A stretch of DNA of 64,000 nucleotides from CAYNJF01 sp964397555. GTDB lineage: Bacteria; Pseudomonadota; Gammaproteobacteria; Berkiellales; Berkiellaceae. Below are positions 43,353 through 52,200 of this stretch, piece after piece. The stretch covers positions 1-64,000 of the forward strand of contig CAYNJF010000008.1 in the NCBI GenBank assembly GCA_964397555.1, written 5' to 3'. The notes under the pieces were generated by a model. That model had not been told where the DNA came from and ran no database searches. It worked only from the letters and a program-made list of their open reading frames with translations. Both the position numbers and the translations under genes were made by a program. How positions within the stretch are numbered: position 1 is the stretch's first letter; every line of letters begins with the position of its first letter.

Positions 43353-44633
43353 ATGTTTAGTCAAGATATGACCATTCAAGGCTACGATGAAGAGCTTTAC
43401 AAAGCGATGCAACTCGAAACAGGTCGCCAGTTAGACCATATCGAGCTCATTGCCTCTGAAAACTATGCATCACCCCGAGTGTTAGAAGCACAAGGGTCTG
43501 ATTTTACAAATAAATATGCAGAAGGCTATCCAGGCAAGCGTTACTATGGCGGTTGTGAGCACGTGGATGTTGCGGAGTCTTTGGCCATTGAGCGCGTGAA
43601 AAAGCTGTTTAGTGCTGATTACGCAAACGTGCAGCCACACTCAGGCTCCCAAGCCAATCAGGCGGTCTTTTTAGCGCTCTTGAAACCAGGCGATACAATT
43701 TTGGGCATGAGTTTGACCGATGGCGGTCATTTAACGCATGGGGCCAAAGTGAACTTCTCTGGGCGCGTGTTTAATGCCGTTCAGTATGGGGTGGACTCGA
43801 AGACGGGTCTTTTGGACTACGATGAGATTGAGCGCTTGGCCGTTGAGCACAAGCCCAAGATGATCATCGGAGGCTACTCGGCTTATTCTCAAGTCGTGGA
43901 TTGGGCTCGATATCGTGCGATAGCCGATAAAGTAGGGGCTTTTCTTTTGGTGGACATGGCGCACATCGCAGGGCTTGTGGCCGCGGGGGTGTATCCTTCG
44001 CCTGTGCCCTACGCGGACATTGTGACCTCGACAACCCACAAGACGCTTCGTGGCCCAAGAGGCGGGATTATTTTAGCGCGTACAAGCACGAACCCAGCGC
44101 TTGAAGAGCTTCCCAAAAAATTAAACTCGTTGGTCTTTCCCGGCATTCAAGGCGGGCCTTTGATGCATGTGATTGCGGCCAAAGCGGTGGCCTTCAAAGA
44201 AGCTTTAGAGCCTGAGTTTAAAGCCTATCAAGAGCAAGTGATCAAAAACGCTCAGACTTTGGCAAACGTCGTGCAAGAGCGTGGGTACCAGGTGGTCTCA
44301 GGCTCGACGTTCAATCATTTGTTCTTAGTCGATTTAACCGACAAAGGGATCACCGGAAAAGACGCGGATGCGGCACTGGATGCGGCGAACATCACCGTCA
44401 ACAAAAATACGGTTCCGAACGAAACGCGTTCACCATTTGTGACCTCAGGGCTTCGCATCGGCACCCCCGCCATTACCACGCGTGGCTTTAAAGAACATGA
44501 GTGTGAAAAGCTTGGTCATTGGATTGCGGATATTTTGGACAACATTGAAGATCAGTCCAAGATTGCGAGCATCAAAGAGCATGTGGTGAATTTGTGTCGT
44601 CAATTCCCGGTCTATGGACCTCCTAAAGACTAG
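43353..44633 (+). CDS. glyA: Serine hydroxymethyltransferase
   Basis: GlyA uses PLP to interconvert serine and glycine, passing one carbon to tetrahydrofolate. The 426 residues are full length. Visible are HIELIASENYASPRVLEAQG, the NKYAEGYPGKRYYGGCEHVD block, and the PLP-lysine motif TSTTHKTLRGPRGG. The C-terminal domain has VTSGLRIGTPAITTRGF. An AGGTGG-type ribosome-binding site precedes the ATG. nrdR follows after 32 bases. Confidence 0.98.
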   Translation: MFSQDMTIQGYDEELYKAMQLETGRQLDHIELIASENYASPRVLEAQGSDFTNKYAEGYPGKRYYGGCEHVDVAESLAIERVKKLFSADYANVQPHSGSQANQAVFLALLKPGDTILGMSLTDGGHLTHGAKVNFSGRVFNAVQYGVDSKTGLLDYDEIERLAVEHKPKMIIGGYSAYSQVVDWARYRAIADKVGAFLLVDMAHIAGLVAAGVYPSPVPYADIVTSTTHKTLRGPRGGIILARTSTNPALEELPKKLNSLVFPGIQGGPLMHVIAAKAVAFKEALEPEFKAYQEQVIKNAQTLANVVQERGYQVVSGSTFNHLFLVDLTDKGITGKDADAALDAANITVNKNTVPNETRSPFVTSGLRIGTPAITTRGFKEHECEKLGHWIADILDNIEDQSKIASIKEHVVNLCRQFPVYGPPKD

Positions 44634-44665
44634 CGGCATCGATCAGAACAAGAAAAGGAAGAAAT

Positions 44666-45145
44666 ATGCGGTGTCCATTTTGTTTTGAGCACGAAACCAA
44701 AGTCATAGACTCAAGGTTGGCCGGTGAAGCCGAGCAAGTGCGTCGACGACGAGAATGCACACGGTGCGGGGAGCGTTTCACCACGTATGAGTCGGCTGAG
44801 TTATCGCTGCCTCGTATGGTGAAACGAGACGCGACCCGAGAGCCATTTGAAGAAGAAAAGTTAAGACAAGGGTTGTTGAGAGCCTTAGAGAAGCGACCTG
44901 TTTCTATGGAGCAGGTAGAGGCGGCCATATGCCGCATCAAGCGTAAGCTTCAATCGTGTGGGGAAAGAGAAATTCCGACTCGCACGCTAGGGGATTGGAT
45001 CATGGATGAACTCCAAGAGTTAGACGATGTGGCCTACGTTCGGTTTGCATCGGTCTATCGTTGTTTCCAAGATGTGTCTGCCTTCGAGCAGGAGATCCAA
45101 AAACTTAGAACCAAACATGATCAAAAACAAACCGAAGAGCACTGA
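44666..45145 (+). CDS. nrdR: Transcriptional repressor NrdR of ribonucleotide reductase genes
   Basis: NrdR senses (d)ATP and represses nrd operons through NrdR boxes. The 159 residues have an N-terminal zinc ribbon (MRCPFCFEHETKVIDSR, CTRCGERFTTYE) and an ATP-cone domain with VKRDATREPFEEEKLRQGLL. Length is typical (about 150). The glyA-nrdR-ribD order is common in Gammaproteobacteria. Its 3' end overlaps the ribD start by 29 bases. Confidence 0.97.
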   Translation: MRCPFCFEHETKVIDSRLAGEAEQVRRRRECTRCGERFTTYESAELSLPRMVKRDATREPFEEEKLRQGLLRALEKRPVSMEQVEAAICRIKRKLQSCGEREIPTRTLGDWIMDELQELDDVAYVRFASVYRCFQDVSAFEQEIQKLRTKHDQKQTEEH

Positions 45146-46241
45146 CGTCGATTACATGAATCAGTGCATTGACCTGGCCAAGCTAGGTCAGTACACAGCA
45201 AGACCCAACCCCTTGGTGGGGTGCGTCATCGTCAAAGAAGAGCGCGTCATCGCCAAAGGGTATCATCGCAAAGCCGGTGGACCTCACGCCGAAGTTCACG
45301 CCATTCAATCGGCGTTTGAGTCTGTGCAAGGAGCAACCGCTTACGTCAGTTTGGAGCCCTGCGCGCATACAGGGCGCACAGGCCCTTGCGCCAGAGCTTT
45401 GATCGACGCTCAGATCAAAAAATGCGTGATAGGCATGCTTGATCCCAATCCGCAGGTCCAGGGGCGAGGCGTACAAATGTTGATGGACGCTGGCATTGAG
45501 GTCGAAGTCGGGGTGTGTGAACCCCAAGCTCAATCCCTCAATGAAGGGTTTATCACGCGCATGACACTCAATCGACCCAAGGTCGTCCTCAAATCGGCCA
45601 TCTCCTTGGATGGGGCGATGATGATGAACTCTAAAGAGAGTCAGTGGATCACTTCAACTGAAGCTCGTATTCAAGGACAGCATCTTCGCGCTCACGCGGG
45701 TGCCATTTTGACCTCGGATGAGACTTTGGTGCGAGACCAGGCTCAAATGAATGTTCGCATCGACATGCCGAATGATTTTGAGCAACCACTTCGTGTGATA
45801 CTCTCTCCCTCGCTTTCACTGCCTGACTCATGCAAAGCGTTCGACATCGAATCACCCATCTTAATCCTTACGAGCCCTCATGCATCGGATGAGACAATTC
45901 ATGCGTTCGAACAACAAACGCCGGATTGGGTGCGAGTGCAAAAAGTTGCGGGGGATGAGCGCACCCTTGATTTAGAACCTATTTTAGGATTGTTGGGTGA
46001 GCTTGAAATCAACGACGTGCTTGTTGAGGCTGGCCCCACCTTACTCACCAGCTTTATTCAAACTCAATGCTTTGATGAGCTCGTGGCTTTTGTTGCGCCA
46101 AAATTACTTGGCTCACAAACCATTGGACTTTATCAAGCGCCCAACCAGACGTTAGCCGAGCATTCAGGCTTGGTCTTTAAAGACGTCAAGACATGCGGTC
46201 CGGACATCATGATCCGGGCGTTAAGGAGTACCCATGCATAG
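45117..46241 (+). CDS. ribD: Bifunctional riboflavin deaminase/reductase RibD
   Basis: RibD converts the first GTP cyclohydrolase II product by deamination and then reduces the ribose side chain. The deaminase part has the zinc motif HAEVHA and PCAHTGRTGPCARALI; the reductase part has KVVLKSAISLDGAMMMNSKE and EAGPTLLTSF. The 374 residues match the family. The ATG at 45117 overlaps nrdR; an alternative ATG at 45156 would shorten the N terminus by 13 residues. It overlaps ribBA by eight bases. Confidence 0.95.
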   Translation: MIKNKPKSTDVDYMNQCIDLAKLGQYTARPNPLVGCVIVKEERVIAKGYHRKAGGPHAEVHAIQSAFESVQGATAYVSLEPCAHTGRTGPCARALIDAQIKKCVIGMLDPNPQVQGRGVQMLMDAGIEVEVGVCEPQAQSLNEGFITRMTLNRPKVVLKSAISLDGAMMMNSKESQWITSTEARIQGQHLRAHAGAILTSDETLVRDQAQMNVRIDMPNDFEQPLRVILSPSLSLPDSCKAFDIESPILILTSPHASDETIHAFEQQTPDWVRVQKVAGDERTLDLEPILGLLGELEINDVLVEAGPTLLTSFIQTQCFDELVAFVAPKLLGSQTIGLYQAPNQTLAEHSGLVFKDVKTCGPDIMIRALRSTHA

Positions 46242-47376
46242 CACACAAGCCATCATTGAAGACATTCGCCAAGGCAAAATGGTCATCCTGATGGATGATG
46301 AAGATCGCGAAAACGAAGGCGACATCATTGTCGCAGCCGATTGCATCACCGAGGCTCACATCAATTTTATGGCCACGCATGCCAGGGGCTTGATTTGCAT
46401 GCCCATGTCCAAAGAAAAGTGCGAAGCCCTTGAGCTGCCTTTGATGACAGCCGGAAAAAACGGCAGCAAATTCGGTACCAATTTTACTGTGTCCATCGAA
46501 GCGGCAACGGGGGTGACGACAGGGATCTCCGTGCCCGATCGAACTCGCACCATTCAAGTGGCAGCCCAAAAGAATGCCAAAGCCTGTGACATCACTCAAC
46601 CGGGTCATATTTTTCCGATCATGGCACAACCTGGAGGCGTGTTAACACGCTCAGGGCACACCGAAGCCAGTTGCGACTTGGCTGAGCTTGCCGGCTTTTC
46701 ACCTCAGGCGGTCATCTGCGAGATTTTAAACGCCGATGGCACCATGGCCAGAAAGCCAGATCTAGAAATCTTTGCCAAAGAGCACGATTTAAAAATTGGC
46801 ACCATTGCCGATTTGATCCACTACCGTTTTGAGCGAGAGCAAACCGTCGCCAATCGCGTCAAAAGCCAGCTGCCCACTCGATGGGGCACCTTTGATGTTC
46901 AATTGTTTGAATGCGAAGTCGATGGCTCAAGCCACTTAGCGATTACCTATGGCCAGCCTCAAGCCGAGGCCTCGCCCGTGCGCATTCAAAACTTTGACCC
47001 TATTTATGACTTACCCGGCGTGCAATGCCAGCATATGAATCAACCAGGACGATGGCCACTGGATAAAGCGATGGAAACCATCGTCGCCCATGGTCATGGC
47101 GCCATCATCATGCTGAACTACACGCAACAAAACGCAAACCGTTGGTCCAAAGCGCGCATGATCGAAGAAATCGGCCTTCTGGATAAGAGGACTGACTTAG
47201 AGTTGGGCTCGGATGAGACCATTTCTGACTGGGCAGTCATTGGAATTGGCTCTCAAATCCTCTCAAACTTAGGATTTTCTAAGCTGTCGCTTTTGGGGGA
47301 TAAAAAGCGTTTCCATGGCCTATCGGGTTTTGGCCTAGAAGTGGTAGAATACTGCCCATATCAACTAAGTATCTAA
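46234..47376 (+). CDS. ribB: 3,4-dihydroxy-2-butanone 4-phosphate synthase with degenerate GTP cyclohydrolase II domain (RibBX-like)
   Basis: The N-terminal half (about 1-200) is RibB: MVILMDDEDRENEGDIIVAA, HARGLICMPMSKEKC, DRTRTIQVA and the RSGHTEASCDLAELAG block. It supplies the four-carbon unit for lumazine. The C-terminal half is GTP-cyclohydrolase-II-like but lacks the zinc-binding Cys motif and the usual catalytic block: where GxxxxCxxxxxC is expected there is only PVRIQNFDPIYDLPG. The product is 380 residues. Such inactive hybrids (RibBX) are known in Gammaproteobacteria, so a separate active RibA is expected elsewhere. It is embedded in the rib-nusB block. Confidence 0.9.
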   Translation: MHSTQAIIEDIRQGKMVILMDDEDRENEGDIIVAADCITEAHINFMATHARGLICMPMSKEKCEALELPLMTAGKNGSKFGTNFTVSIEAATGVTTGISVPDRTRTIQVAAQKNAKACDITQPGHIFPIMAQPGGVLTRSGHTEASCDLAELAGFSPQAVICEILNADGTMARKPDLEIFAKEHDLKIGTIADLIHYRFEREQTVANRVKSQLPTRWGTFDVQLFECEVDGSSHLAITYGQPQAEASPVRIQNFDPIYDLPGVQCQHMNQPGRWPLDKAMETIVAHGHGAIIMLNYTQQNANRWSKARMIEEIGLLDKRTDLELGSDETISDWAVIGIGSQILSNLGFSKLSLLGDKKRFHGLSGFGLEVVEYCPYQLSI

Positions 47377-47394
47377 CATTGGGGATTTAAGGAC

Positions 47395-47865
47395 ATGATG
47401 CAAAGTATTCAGGGTCATTTTGAAGCGCCTCGCGGACGCATAGCCCTTGTAGCTTCACGCTTTAATGACATGATTGTCGATCAGTTGATTGAAGGGGCAA
47501 AGGACATTTTAATCCGTCACGGTGTCAGTGAAAGTGACATTGAATTGATACGGGTCCCAGGCGCCTTTGAAATTCCTTTGGCGGCCAAAGTGGCTGCTAA
47601 AACCAACCGCTACGATGGCATCATCGCCTTAGGCGCTGTCATTCGTGGCGCAACAAGCCATTACGATGTGGTGGCATCTTCATCGGCTAATGGGCTGATG
47701 AGTGCGTCAATGGAATCAAACGTGCCGATGACGCTTGGCATTTTAACCACGGACACCTTGGAGCAAGCCATTGAGCGTGCAGGCACCAAAGCAGGTAACA
47801 AGGGCGCGGATGCTGCGCTGTCGTTATTAGAACTTATTTCGGTGGTATCAAAACTCAATGACTAA
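47395..47865 (+). CDS. ribH: 6,7-dimethyl-8-ribityllumazine synthase
   Basis: RibH condenses the RibB product with the pyrimidine from RibD to make lumazine, the direct precursor of riboflavin. The 156 residues contain ALVASRFNDMIVDQLIEGA, the RVPGAFEIPLAA motif and GAVIRGATSHYDVV with the active-site His. Length is normal. It follows ribBA by 18 bases and overlaps nusB by eight. Confidence 0.97.
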   Translation: MMQSIQGHFEAPRGRIALVASRFNDMIVDQLIEGAKDILIRHGVSESDIELIRVPGAFEIPLAAKVAAKTNRYDGIIALGAVIRGATSHYDVVASSSANGLMSASMESNVPMTLGILTTDTLEQAIERAGTKAGNKGADAALSLLELISVVSKLND

Positions 47866-48337
47866 GGTGATTTCAGGTCGAAGAGCTGCGCGCATATGCG
47901 TGGCTCAAGCCGTTTATTCTTTTCTGATCAGCGAACAAAATCCACTCGATTTTGAACGCTCGTTGTTAGCCCAAGAGTACTCTCGTATGTACGAAGAGTT
48001 CGAACAAGCCAGTGCCTTAAAGTTGGCTCAGATTGATGAGAAGTACTATCGTACGTGCATCCATGGGATCTTAGTGAATCAAGGTGAGCTGAACGAAGCA
48101 CTCAGCCCGCATTTGGATCGCCAAATTGGTGAGCTGGGCGTTACTGAGCATGCGTTGTTGCTGTTGGGGGCATACGAGTTGTTGCATCAGCAAGATGTGC
48201 CCTATAAAGTTGTCATCAACGAGGCCATCGAACTGGCCAAATATTTTGGGGCTCAAGAATCCTACAAATACGTCAATGGGGTCTTGGATAAGCTCAATAC
48301 CGCGTTGGCCCAGAGCCAAGCTTCCGCATTCGCCTAA
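47858..48337 (+). CDS. nusB: Transcription antitermination factor NusB
   Basis: NusB joins S10 at the boxA sequence of rRNA operons to prevent premature termination. The 159 residues show the helical core, with RRAARICVAQAVYSFLISEQ at the start and VPYKVVINEAIELAKYFGAQ, followed by KYVNGVLDKL, at the end. The gene overlaps ribH by eight bases; ribH-nusB adjacency is typical in Gammaproteobacteria. Confidence 0.96.
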   Translation: MTKVISGRRAARICVAQAVYSFLISEQNPLDFERSLLAQEYSRMYEEFEQASALKLAQIDEKYYRTCIHGILVNQGELNEALSPHLDRQIGELGVTEHALLLLGAYELLHQQDVPYKVVINEAIELAKYFGAQESYKYVNGVLDKLNTALAQSQASAFA

Positions 48338-48356
48338 TTATTGTTAAGGGGCTCGC

Positions 48357-50030
48357 ATGAGTGAAAGTGCATCGAACTTCATCATCCAGAAGATCAACAA
48401 GGACATTGAAAACAATAAGCATGATGGGAAGGTCGTCACTCGCTTTCCACCAGAGCCCAATGGGTTTTTGCACATTGGTCATGCTAAATCCATCTGCTTA
48501 AACTTTGGACTGGCTCAGACCTATCAAGGTCAATGCAATCTTCGCTTTGATGACACCAACCCGGTGAACGAAGATGTGATGTTTACTGAGTCCATCCAAG
48601 AAGACATTCGCTGGTTAGGCTTTGAGTGGGGGGCCTTGCACCATGCCTCGGATTATTACGAGAAGTTGTTTGCCTTTGCGGTTAAGCTGATTGAACAAGG
48701 CAAAGCTTATGTGTGCGATTTATCGCCTGAGCAAGCCAGAGAGTATCGAGGCACACTGACCACCCCAGGGAAAGACAGCCCATTTCGCGAGCGCAGCGTT
48801 GAGGAAAACTTAGCGTTATTCCATCAAATGCGCGAGGGCGCGTTCGAAGATGGCCATTGCGTCCTTCGAGCTAAGATTGACATGAGCTCACCCAACATGA
48901 ACATGAGAGATCCGATGATGTATCGGATTAAACATGCCACTCACCATCAAACGGGCGATGCTTGGTGCATTTATCCTCTTTATGATTTTGCCCACCCATT
49001 AAGCGATGCCCTCGAGCACGTTACCCATTCGTTGTGTTCGCTGGAATTTGAAGATCATCGCCCACTGTATGAATGGTTCATTGAGTCTTTGGGCTTGTCA
49101 CCGAGACCAGAACAAACCGAGTTTGCACGCTTGCACCTTGAGTATACGGTCATGAGTAAACGCAAGCTCAAGCAGTTGGTGGAGGACAATCATGTCACCG
49201 GGTGGGATGATCCTCGTATGCCAACCATCTCAGGGCTAAGACGTCGAGGCTATACGCCTTCTTCCATACGTGATTTTTGTGATCGCATTGGGGTGTCACG
49301 CTCGGCTTCGGTCGTTGAAATGGGGACCTTGGAGTTCGCCATTCGTGAAGATTTGAATCAACAGGCCCATCGCGTGATGGCCGTTTTTGAGCCCTTGAAA
49401 GTGGTGGTGGTCAATTACCCCGAAGGGCAAACCGAGCAACTCGACATCGCCAATCACCCCCAACGTCCAGAGCTTGGTACACGTCAGGTGCCGTTCTCCA
49501 AAGAGCTGTACATCGAGCGCTCGGATTTTTCTTTAGAGCCGCCTCGTAAATACAAGCGCTTAAAAGAAGGCGGCAACGTTCGCTTAAAAGGGGCTTACAT
49601 CGTAGATTTGGTCGACATCATCAAAAATGATGAAGGTGAAGTGGTCGAGCTTCATGTCACTTATGATCCTGAGACTAAAAGTGGCTCTGGCACCTCTGAG
49701 CGTAAAACCAAAGGGGTTATTCATTGGGTTGAAGCCAATCAGTGCGTTGACGTCACGGTGCGCCAATACGATCGTCTGTTCAAAGTGCCAGAGCCTGCAA
49801 GAACTGAAGAAGGCAAAAGCTTTGTCGATCACTTAAACCAAGACTCCTTGGCCACGATTGAAGGCGTGTTGTGTGAGCCAGGGGTGGCCGAATTTGCCCC
49901 TGAAACGAGGGTTCAATTCGAGCGCACAGGCTATTTTGTGACCGATCGCTACGATCATAGCGACCAAAAGCCAGTCTTTAACCGCACCGTCACGCTCAGA
50001 GATACCTGGAGCGAACAGACCAAGGCCTAG
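48357..50030 (+). CDS. glnS: Glutaminyl-tRNA synthetase
   Basis: Charges tRNA-Gln with glutamine. The 557 residues have the class I signature FPPEPNGFLHIGHAKSICLN near the N terminus, the VMSKRKLKQLV motif as the KMSKS-loop equivalent, and the C-terminal beta-barrel domains expected of bacterial GlnRS (E. coli 554). An AGGGGC ribosome-binding site follows nusB by 20 bases. Presence of glnS agrees with a gammaproteobacterial genome. Confidence 0.98.
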   Translation: MSESASNFIIQKINKDIENNKHDGKVVTRFPPEPNGFLHIGHAKSICLNFGLAQTYQGQCNLRFDDTNPVNEDVMFTESIQEDIRWLGFEWGALHHASDYYEKLFAFAVKLIEQGKAYVCDLSPEQAREYRGTLTTPGKDSPFRERSVEENLALFHQMREGAFEDGHCVLRAKIDMSSPNMNMRDPMMYRIKHATHHQTGDAWCIYPLYDFAHPLSDALEHVTHSLCSLEFEDHRPLYEWFIESLGLSPRPEQTEFARLHLEYTVMSKRKLKQLVEDNHVTGWDDPRMPTISGLRRRGYTPSSIRDFCDRIGVSRSASVVEMGTLEFAIREDLNQQAHRVMAVFEPLKVVVVNYPEGQTEQLDIANHPQRPELGTRQVPFSKELYIERSDFSLEPPRKYKRLKEGGNVRLKGAYIVDLVDIIKNDEGEVVELHVTYDPETKSGSGTSERKTKGVIHWVEANQCVDVTVRQYDRLFKVPEPARTEEGKSFVDHLNQDSLATIEGVLCEPGVAEFAPETRVQFERTGYFVTDRYDHSDQKPVFNRTVTLRDTWSEQTKA

Positions 50031-50038
50031 TCTTTTAC

Positions 50039-50072
50039 GCTAAGCTTATTTAATAGAATGAATAAGCTTAGC
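50039..50072 (+). promoter_or_regulatory. 12-bp perfect inverted repeat ending next to a start codon
   Basis: GCTAAGCTTATT (50039-50050) and AATAAGCTTAGC (50061-50072) are exact inverted copies with a ten-base spacer, ending two bases before the ATG of the exported protease. Any ribosome-binding site lies inside the stem, and no Shine-Dalgarno sequence is seen. It could be a hairpin that controls translation, an operator, or a T-less terminator for glnS. Confidence 0.6.
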
Positions 50073-50074
50073 TC

Positions 50075-50719
50075 ATGCACTGGATAAAATCGCTGCTCAT
50101 CCCAATCGCTTTATTCTCGGGTGTGGCTTCGGCCAACACGAGCATTGTGGTGTTAGCGTTATTTAAAGATAAGGTCGTGCTTCGGATCGACGGAGAGCGT
50201 ACCGTTCTTAAAGCCGGTCAAACCTCTAAAGCTGGGGTTACCCTCATTAAAGCCAACTCTCATGGGGCAACCATGATTGTGGACGGACAGACTCAAGACT
50301 TCAATCTTGGCAGTCAAATTCAATCAAGCTACTCTGGACCTAAGCATGCTCTAGCTCGGATCCCCATGGATGCCCAAGGCATGTATCGCACTAAGGGGAC
50401 CATCAATAACCATGCGGTGAGTTTTCTTGTGGACACAGGTGCTTCTATGATTGCCATGAATGGGTATCTGGCCGAACGATTAAACATTGCCTACCAACAC
50501 CTTGAGCCCATCCCAGTAGAAACGGCCTCAGGCCAAGCCAAAGCGTTCCACATCAAGCTGGAAAAAGTTCAAGTAGGAGACATCACGTTGCGCCAGGTCG
50601 AAGCCTTGGTGGTCGATGGTGAATCGCCTAGAGAAGTGCTATTAGGGATGTCATTTCTAAAACAAGTCAAAATGGAAGACAAATCAAGCGTGCTGCAATT
50701 GCAAAAAACAGTGCGATGA
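50075..50719 (+). CDS. Exported retropepsin-like aspartic protease (clan AA, single DTGAS)
   Basis: The signal peptide MHWIKSLLIPIALFSGVASA comes first. An SH3-like or linker region follows and then the protease fold from about 105 to 210, with FLVDTGASMIAMNG as the single catalytic Asp motif and REVLLGMSFLKQ as the closing strand (LG-x-S-x-L). Such proteases act as dimers. The family (TIGR02281-type) is common in Proteobacteria and is anchored or periplasmic. Substrate unknown. The start is fixed by the signal peptide. Confidence 0.85.
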   Translation: MHWIKSLLIPIALFSGVASANTSIVVLALFKDKVVLRIDGERTVLKAGQTSKAGVTLIKANSHGATMIVDGQTQDFNLGSQIQSSYSGPKHALARIPMDAQGMYRTKGTINNHAVSFLVDTGASMIAMNGYLAERLNIAYQHLEPIPVETASGQAKAFHIKLEKVQVGDITLRQVEALVVDGESPREVLLGMSFLKQVKMEDKSSVLQLQKTVR

Positions 50720-50784
50720 TCCAATTTTAGTCATTTGTTAGTCAAAAAGATTGAGTCTTGGCGTGGGGAAGATGGGGAGATAAG

Positions 50785-50812
50785 CCCACGAAAAGCTCAC
50801 GCTTTTCGTGGG
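50785..50812 (-). terminator. Hairpin between convergent genes
   Basis: CCCACGAAAAGC (50785-50796) pairs perfectly over 12 bases with GCTTTTCGTGGG (50801-50812) around TCAC. It lies between the convergent ends of the protease gene and the HU-like gene. A T tract is weak on both strands, so it may act as a bidirectional terminator or mRNA-stabilising stem. Confidence 0.6.
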
Positions 50813-50820
50813 AAGAACAC

Positions 50821-51372
50821 TTAGGCCAACTCTTTAAGAGCTTTAAGAGCAGTCGCTCTAACTGACTTAGAAGCTGGTTTGGCTTTGATTTTGATCTCTT
50901 CGCCAGTGAATGGGTTACGACCCATGCGAGCTTTAGTCGCTTTCTTTAGAACGCGACGGATTTTCAAGCCCAACTCTGGGATTGTGATTTCACCTGAGCC
51001 ACGAGTCTTCATGTGACGCTCAACGACATTCTTTTGAGCGTTGAAGAAGTTGCGAACGTCTGCTTTAGACACGCCCAAGATTTCAGAAATCTCAGCAATG
51101 ATTTGAGCTTTTGTTTGCTTAGCCGTGATAGGAGAAGTAGGAAACTTGACCGCAGTTTTTGCTGCAGTTGCTTTTTTCGCCGCTACTTTCTTAGCTGGGG
51201 CTTTTTTGGCAACTTTCTTAGCGGCAGGGCGCTTGGCAGCAGCTTTCTTAGGAGCGGCTTTTTTCTTAGCAGCAGGTTTCTTAGCAGCTGGCTTTTTAGC
51301 CGCTGGCTTCTTCTTTGCTGCCGTGGTTTTCTTCGCGGCTGGTTTACGCTTTGCAGCAGGTTTTCTAGCCAT
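50821..51372 (-). CDS. HU-family DNA-binding protein with Lys/Ala/Pro-rich histone-H1-like N terminus
   Basis: 183 residues in two parts. Residues 1-75 are a KPAAK-type repeat, unstructured and strongly basic, like H1-like tails. Residues 80-183 are an HU/IHF-type domain with KTKAQIIAEISEILGVSKAD and the beta-arm motif MGRNPFTGEEIKIKAKPA; the Arg and Asn-Pro are conserved. It probably binds and compacts DNA non-specifically. The same fusion is known in some Gammaproteobacteria and Betaproteobacteria. Codons of the repeat vary, so it is not a recent base-level expansion. A GGAGAA ribosome-binding site precedes the ATG. Confidence 0.88.
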   Translation of the reverse strand: MARKPAAKRKPAAKKTTAAKKKPAAKKPAAKKPAAKKKAAPKKAAAKRPAAKKVAKKAPAKKVAAKKATAAKTAVKFPTSPITAKQTKAQIIAEISEILGVSKADVRNFFNAQKNVVERHMKTRGSGEITIPELGLKIRRVLKKATKARMGRNPFTGEEIKIKAKPASKSVRATALKALKELA

Positions 51373-51395
51373 AGATTTCTCCTTAATCAGTTGGC

Positions 51396-52193
51396 TTATG
51401 GATAAACAATTTCAGCATACGCTGAATGATTATGTATCGACTCGAAATTTTCTGAACTTATTCGGTAAGCGGTGAAACAATCCAACCGATTAAGCTCTAC
51501 TGCAATGTCTCGAACCAAATCTTCAACAAACTTTGGGTTCTCGTAAGCCCGCTCTGTGACCCACTTTTCGTCCACTCTCTTGAGTGTACCATAAAGTTCA
51601 CAAGATGCTTGCTTTTCAATAAGGGTTATTAAAGGCGTAATATAGGTGGGTTTAGACACCCATCCCTCAAACGTCACATGCGAACGCTGATTATGAGCCC
51701 CATATTCCGAAATCTCTTTTGAGCACGGACAAAGGGTTGCAACCGGCACCACGCATTTAAACCCTGTTTGAATCTCGCCATCCAAAACGCGAGCTTTCAA
51801 AGTAATCTGATAATCAAGGTAGCTCAAAATTTGGGAAACCGGGGACTTTTTTGCCAAAAGAAGGTCAAAATTTGCTTCTAAATAGGCCGATTCGCTCTCA
51901 AGACGGCTCATCATGCCATCCACAAGTGAACCTAAGTTAGCTACTGATAACTCTACAGGGCGCTCGTTGAGTAAATCTAAGAACCTCGACATGTGGGTGC
52001 CTTTATGCTCTGGAGCAAGGCCGACATACATGTCAAAGGTGGCAACACCATGCAAAGAAAGCGGTTGGTTTTCCCTATCTATGTCTACGATGGACACAGG
52101 GTGCTTCACAGCGCGAATGCCTACTTTGTTGATCGCAATGTTGCGATCATCAGCAAACGCCTGGACATCAGCAATATTTGTGTTGGTCGACAT
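51396..52193 (-). CDS. folE2: GTP cyclohydrolase FolE2 (type IB)
   Basis: Converts GTP to dihydroneopterin triphosphate, the first step to tetrahydrofolate. The 265 residues match FolE2: GVATFDMYVGLAPEHKGTHM near the N terminus, and LCPCSKEISEYGAHNQRSH with the catalytic Cys and zinc ligands. FolE2 can work with metals other than zinc, which suits zinc limitation. It lies seven bases after dxs, so it probably belongs to the xseB-ispA-dxs unit. Confidence 0.93.
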   Translation of the reverse strand: MSTNTNIADVQAFADDRNIAINKVGIRAVKHPVSIVDIDRENQPLSLHGVATFDMYVGLAPEHKGTHMSRFLDLLNERPVELSVANLGSLVDGMMSRLESESAYLEANFDLLLAKKSPVSQILSYLDYQITLKARVLDGEIQTGFKCVVPVATLCPCSKEISEYGAHNQRSHVTFEGWVSKPTYITPLITLIEKQASCELYGTLKRVDEKWVTERAYENPKFVEDLVRDIAVELNRLDCFTAYRISSENFESIHNHSAYAEIVYP

Positions 52194-52200
52194 TCAAAAA

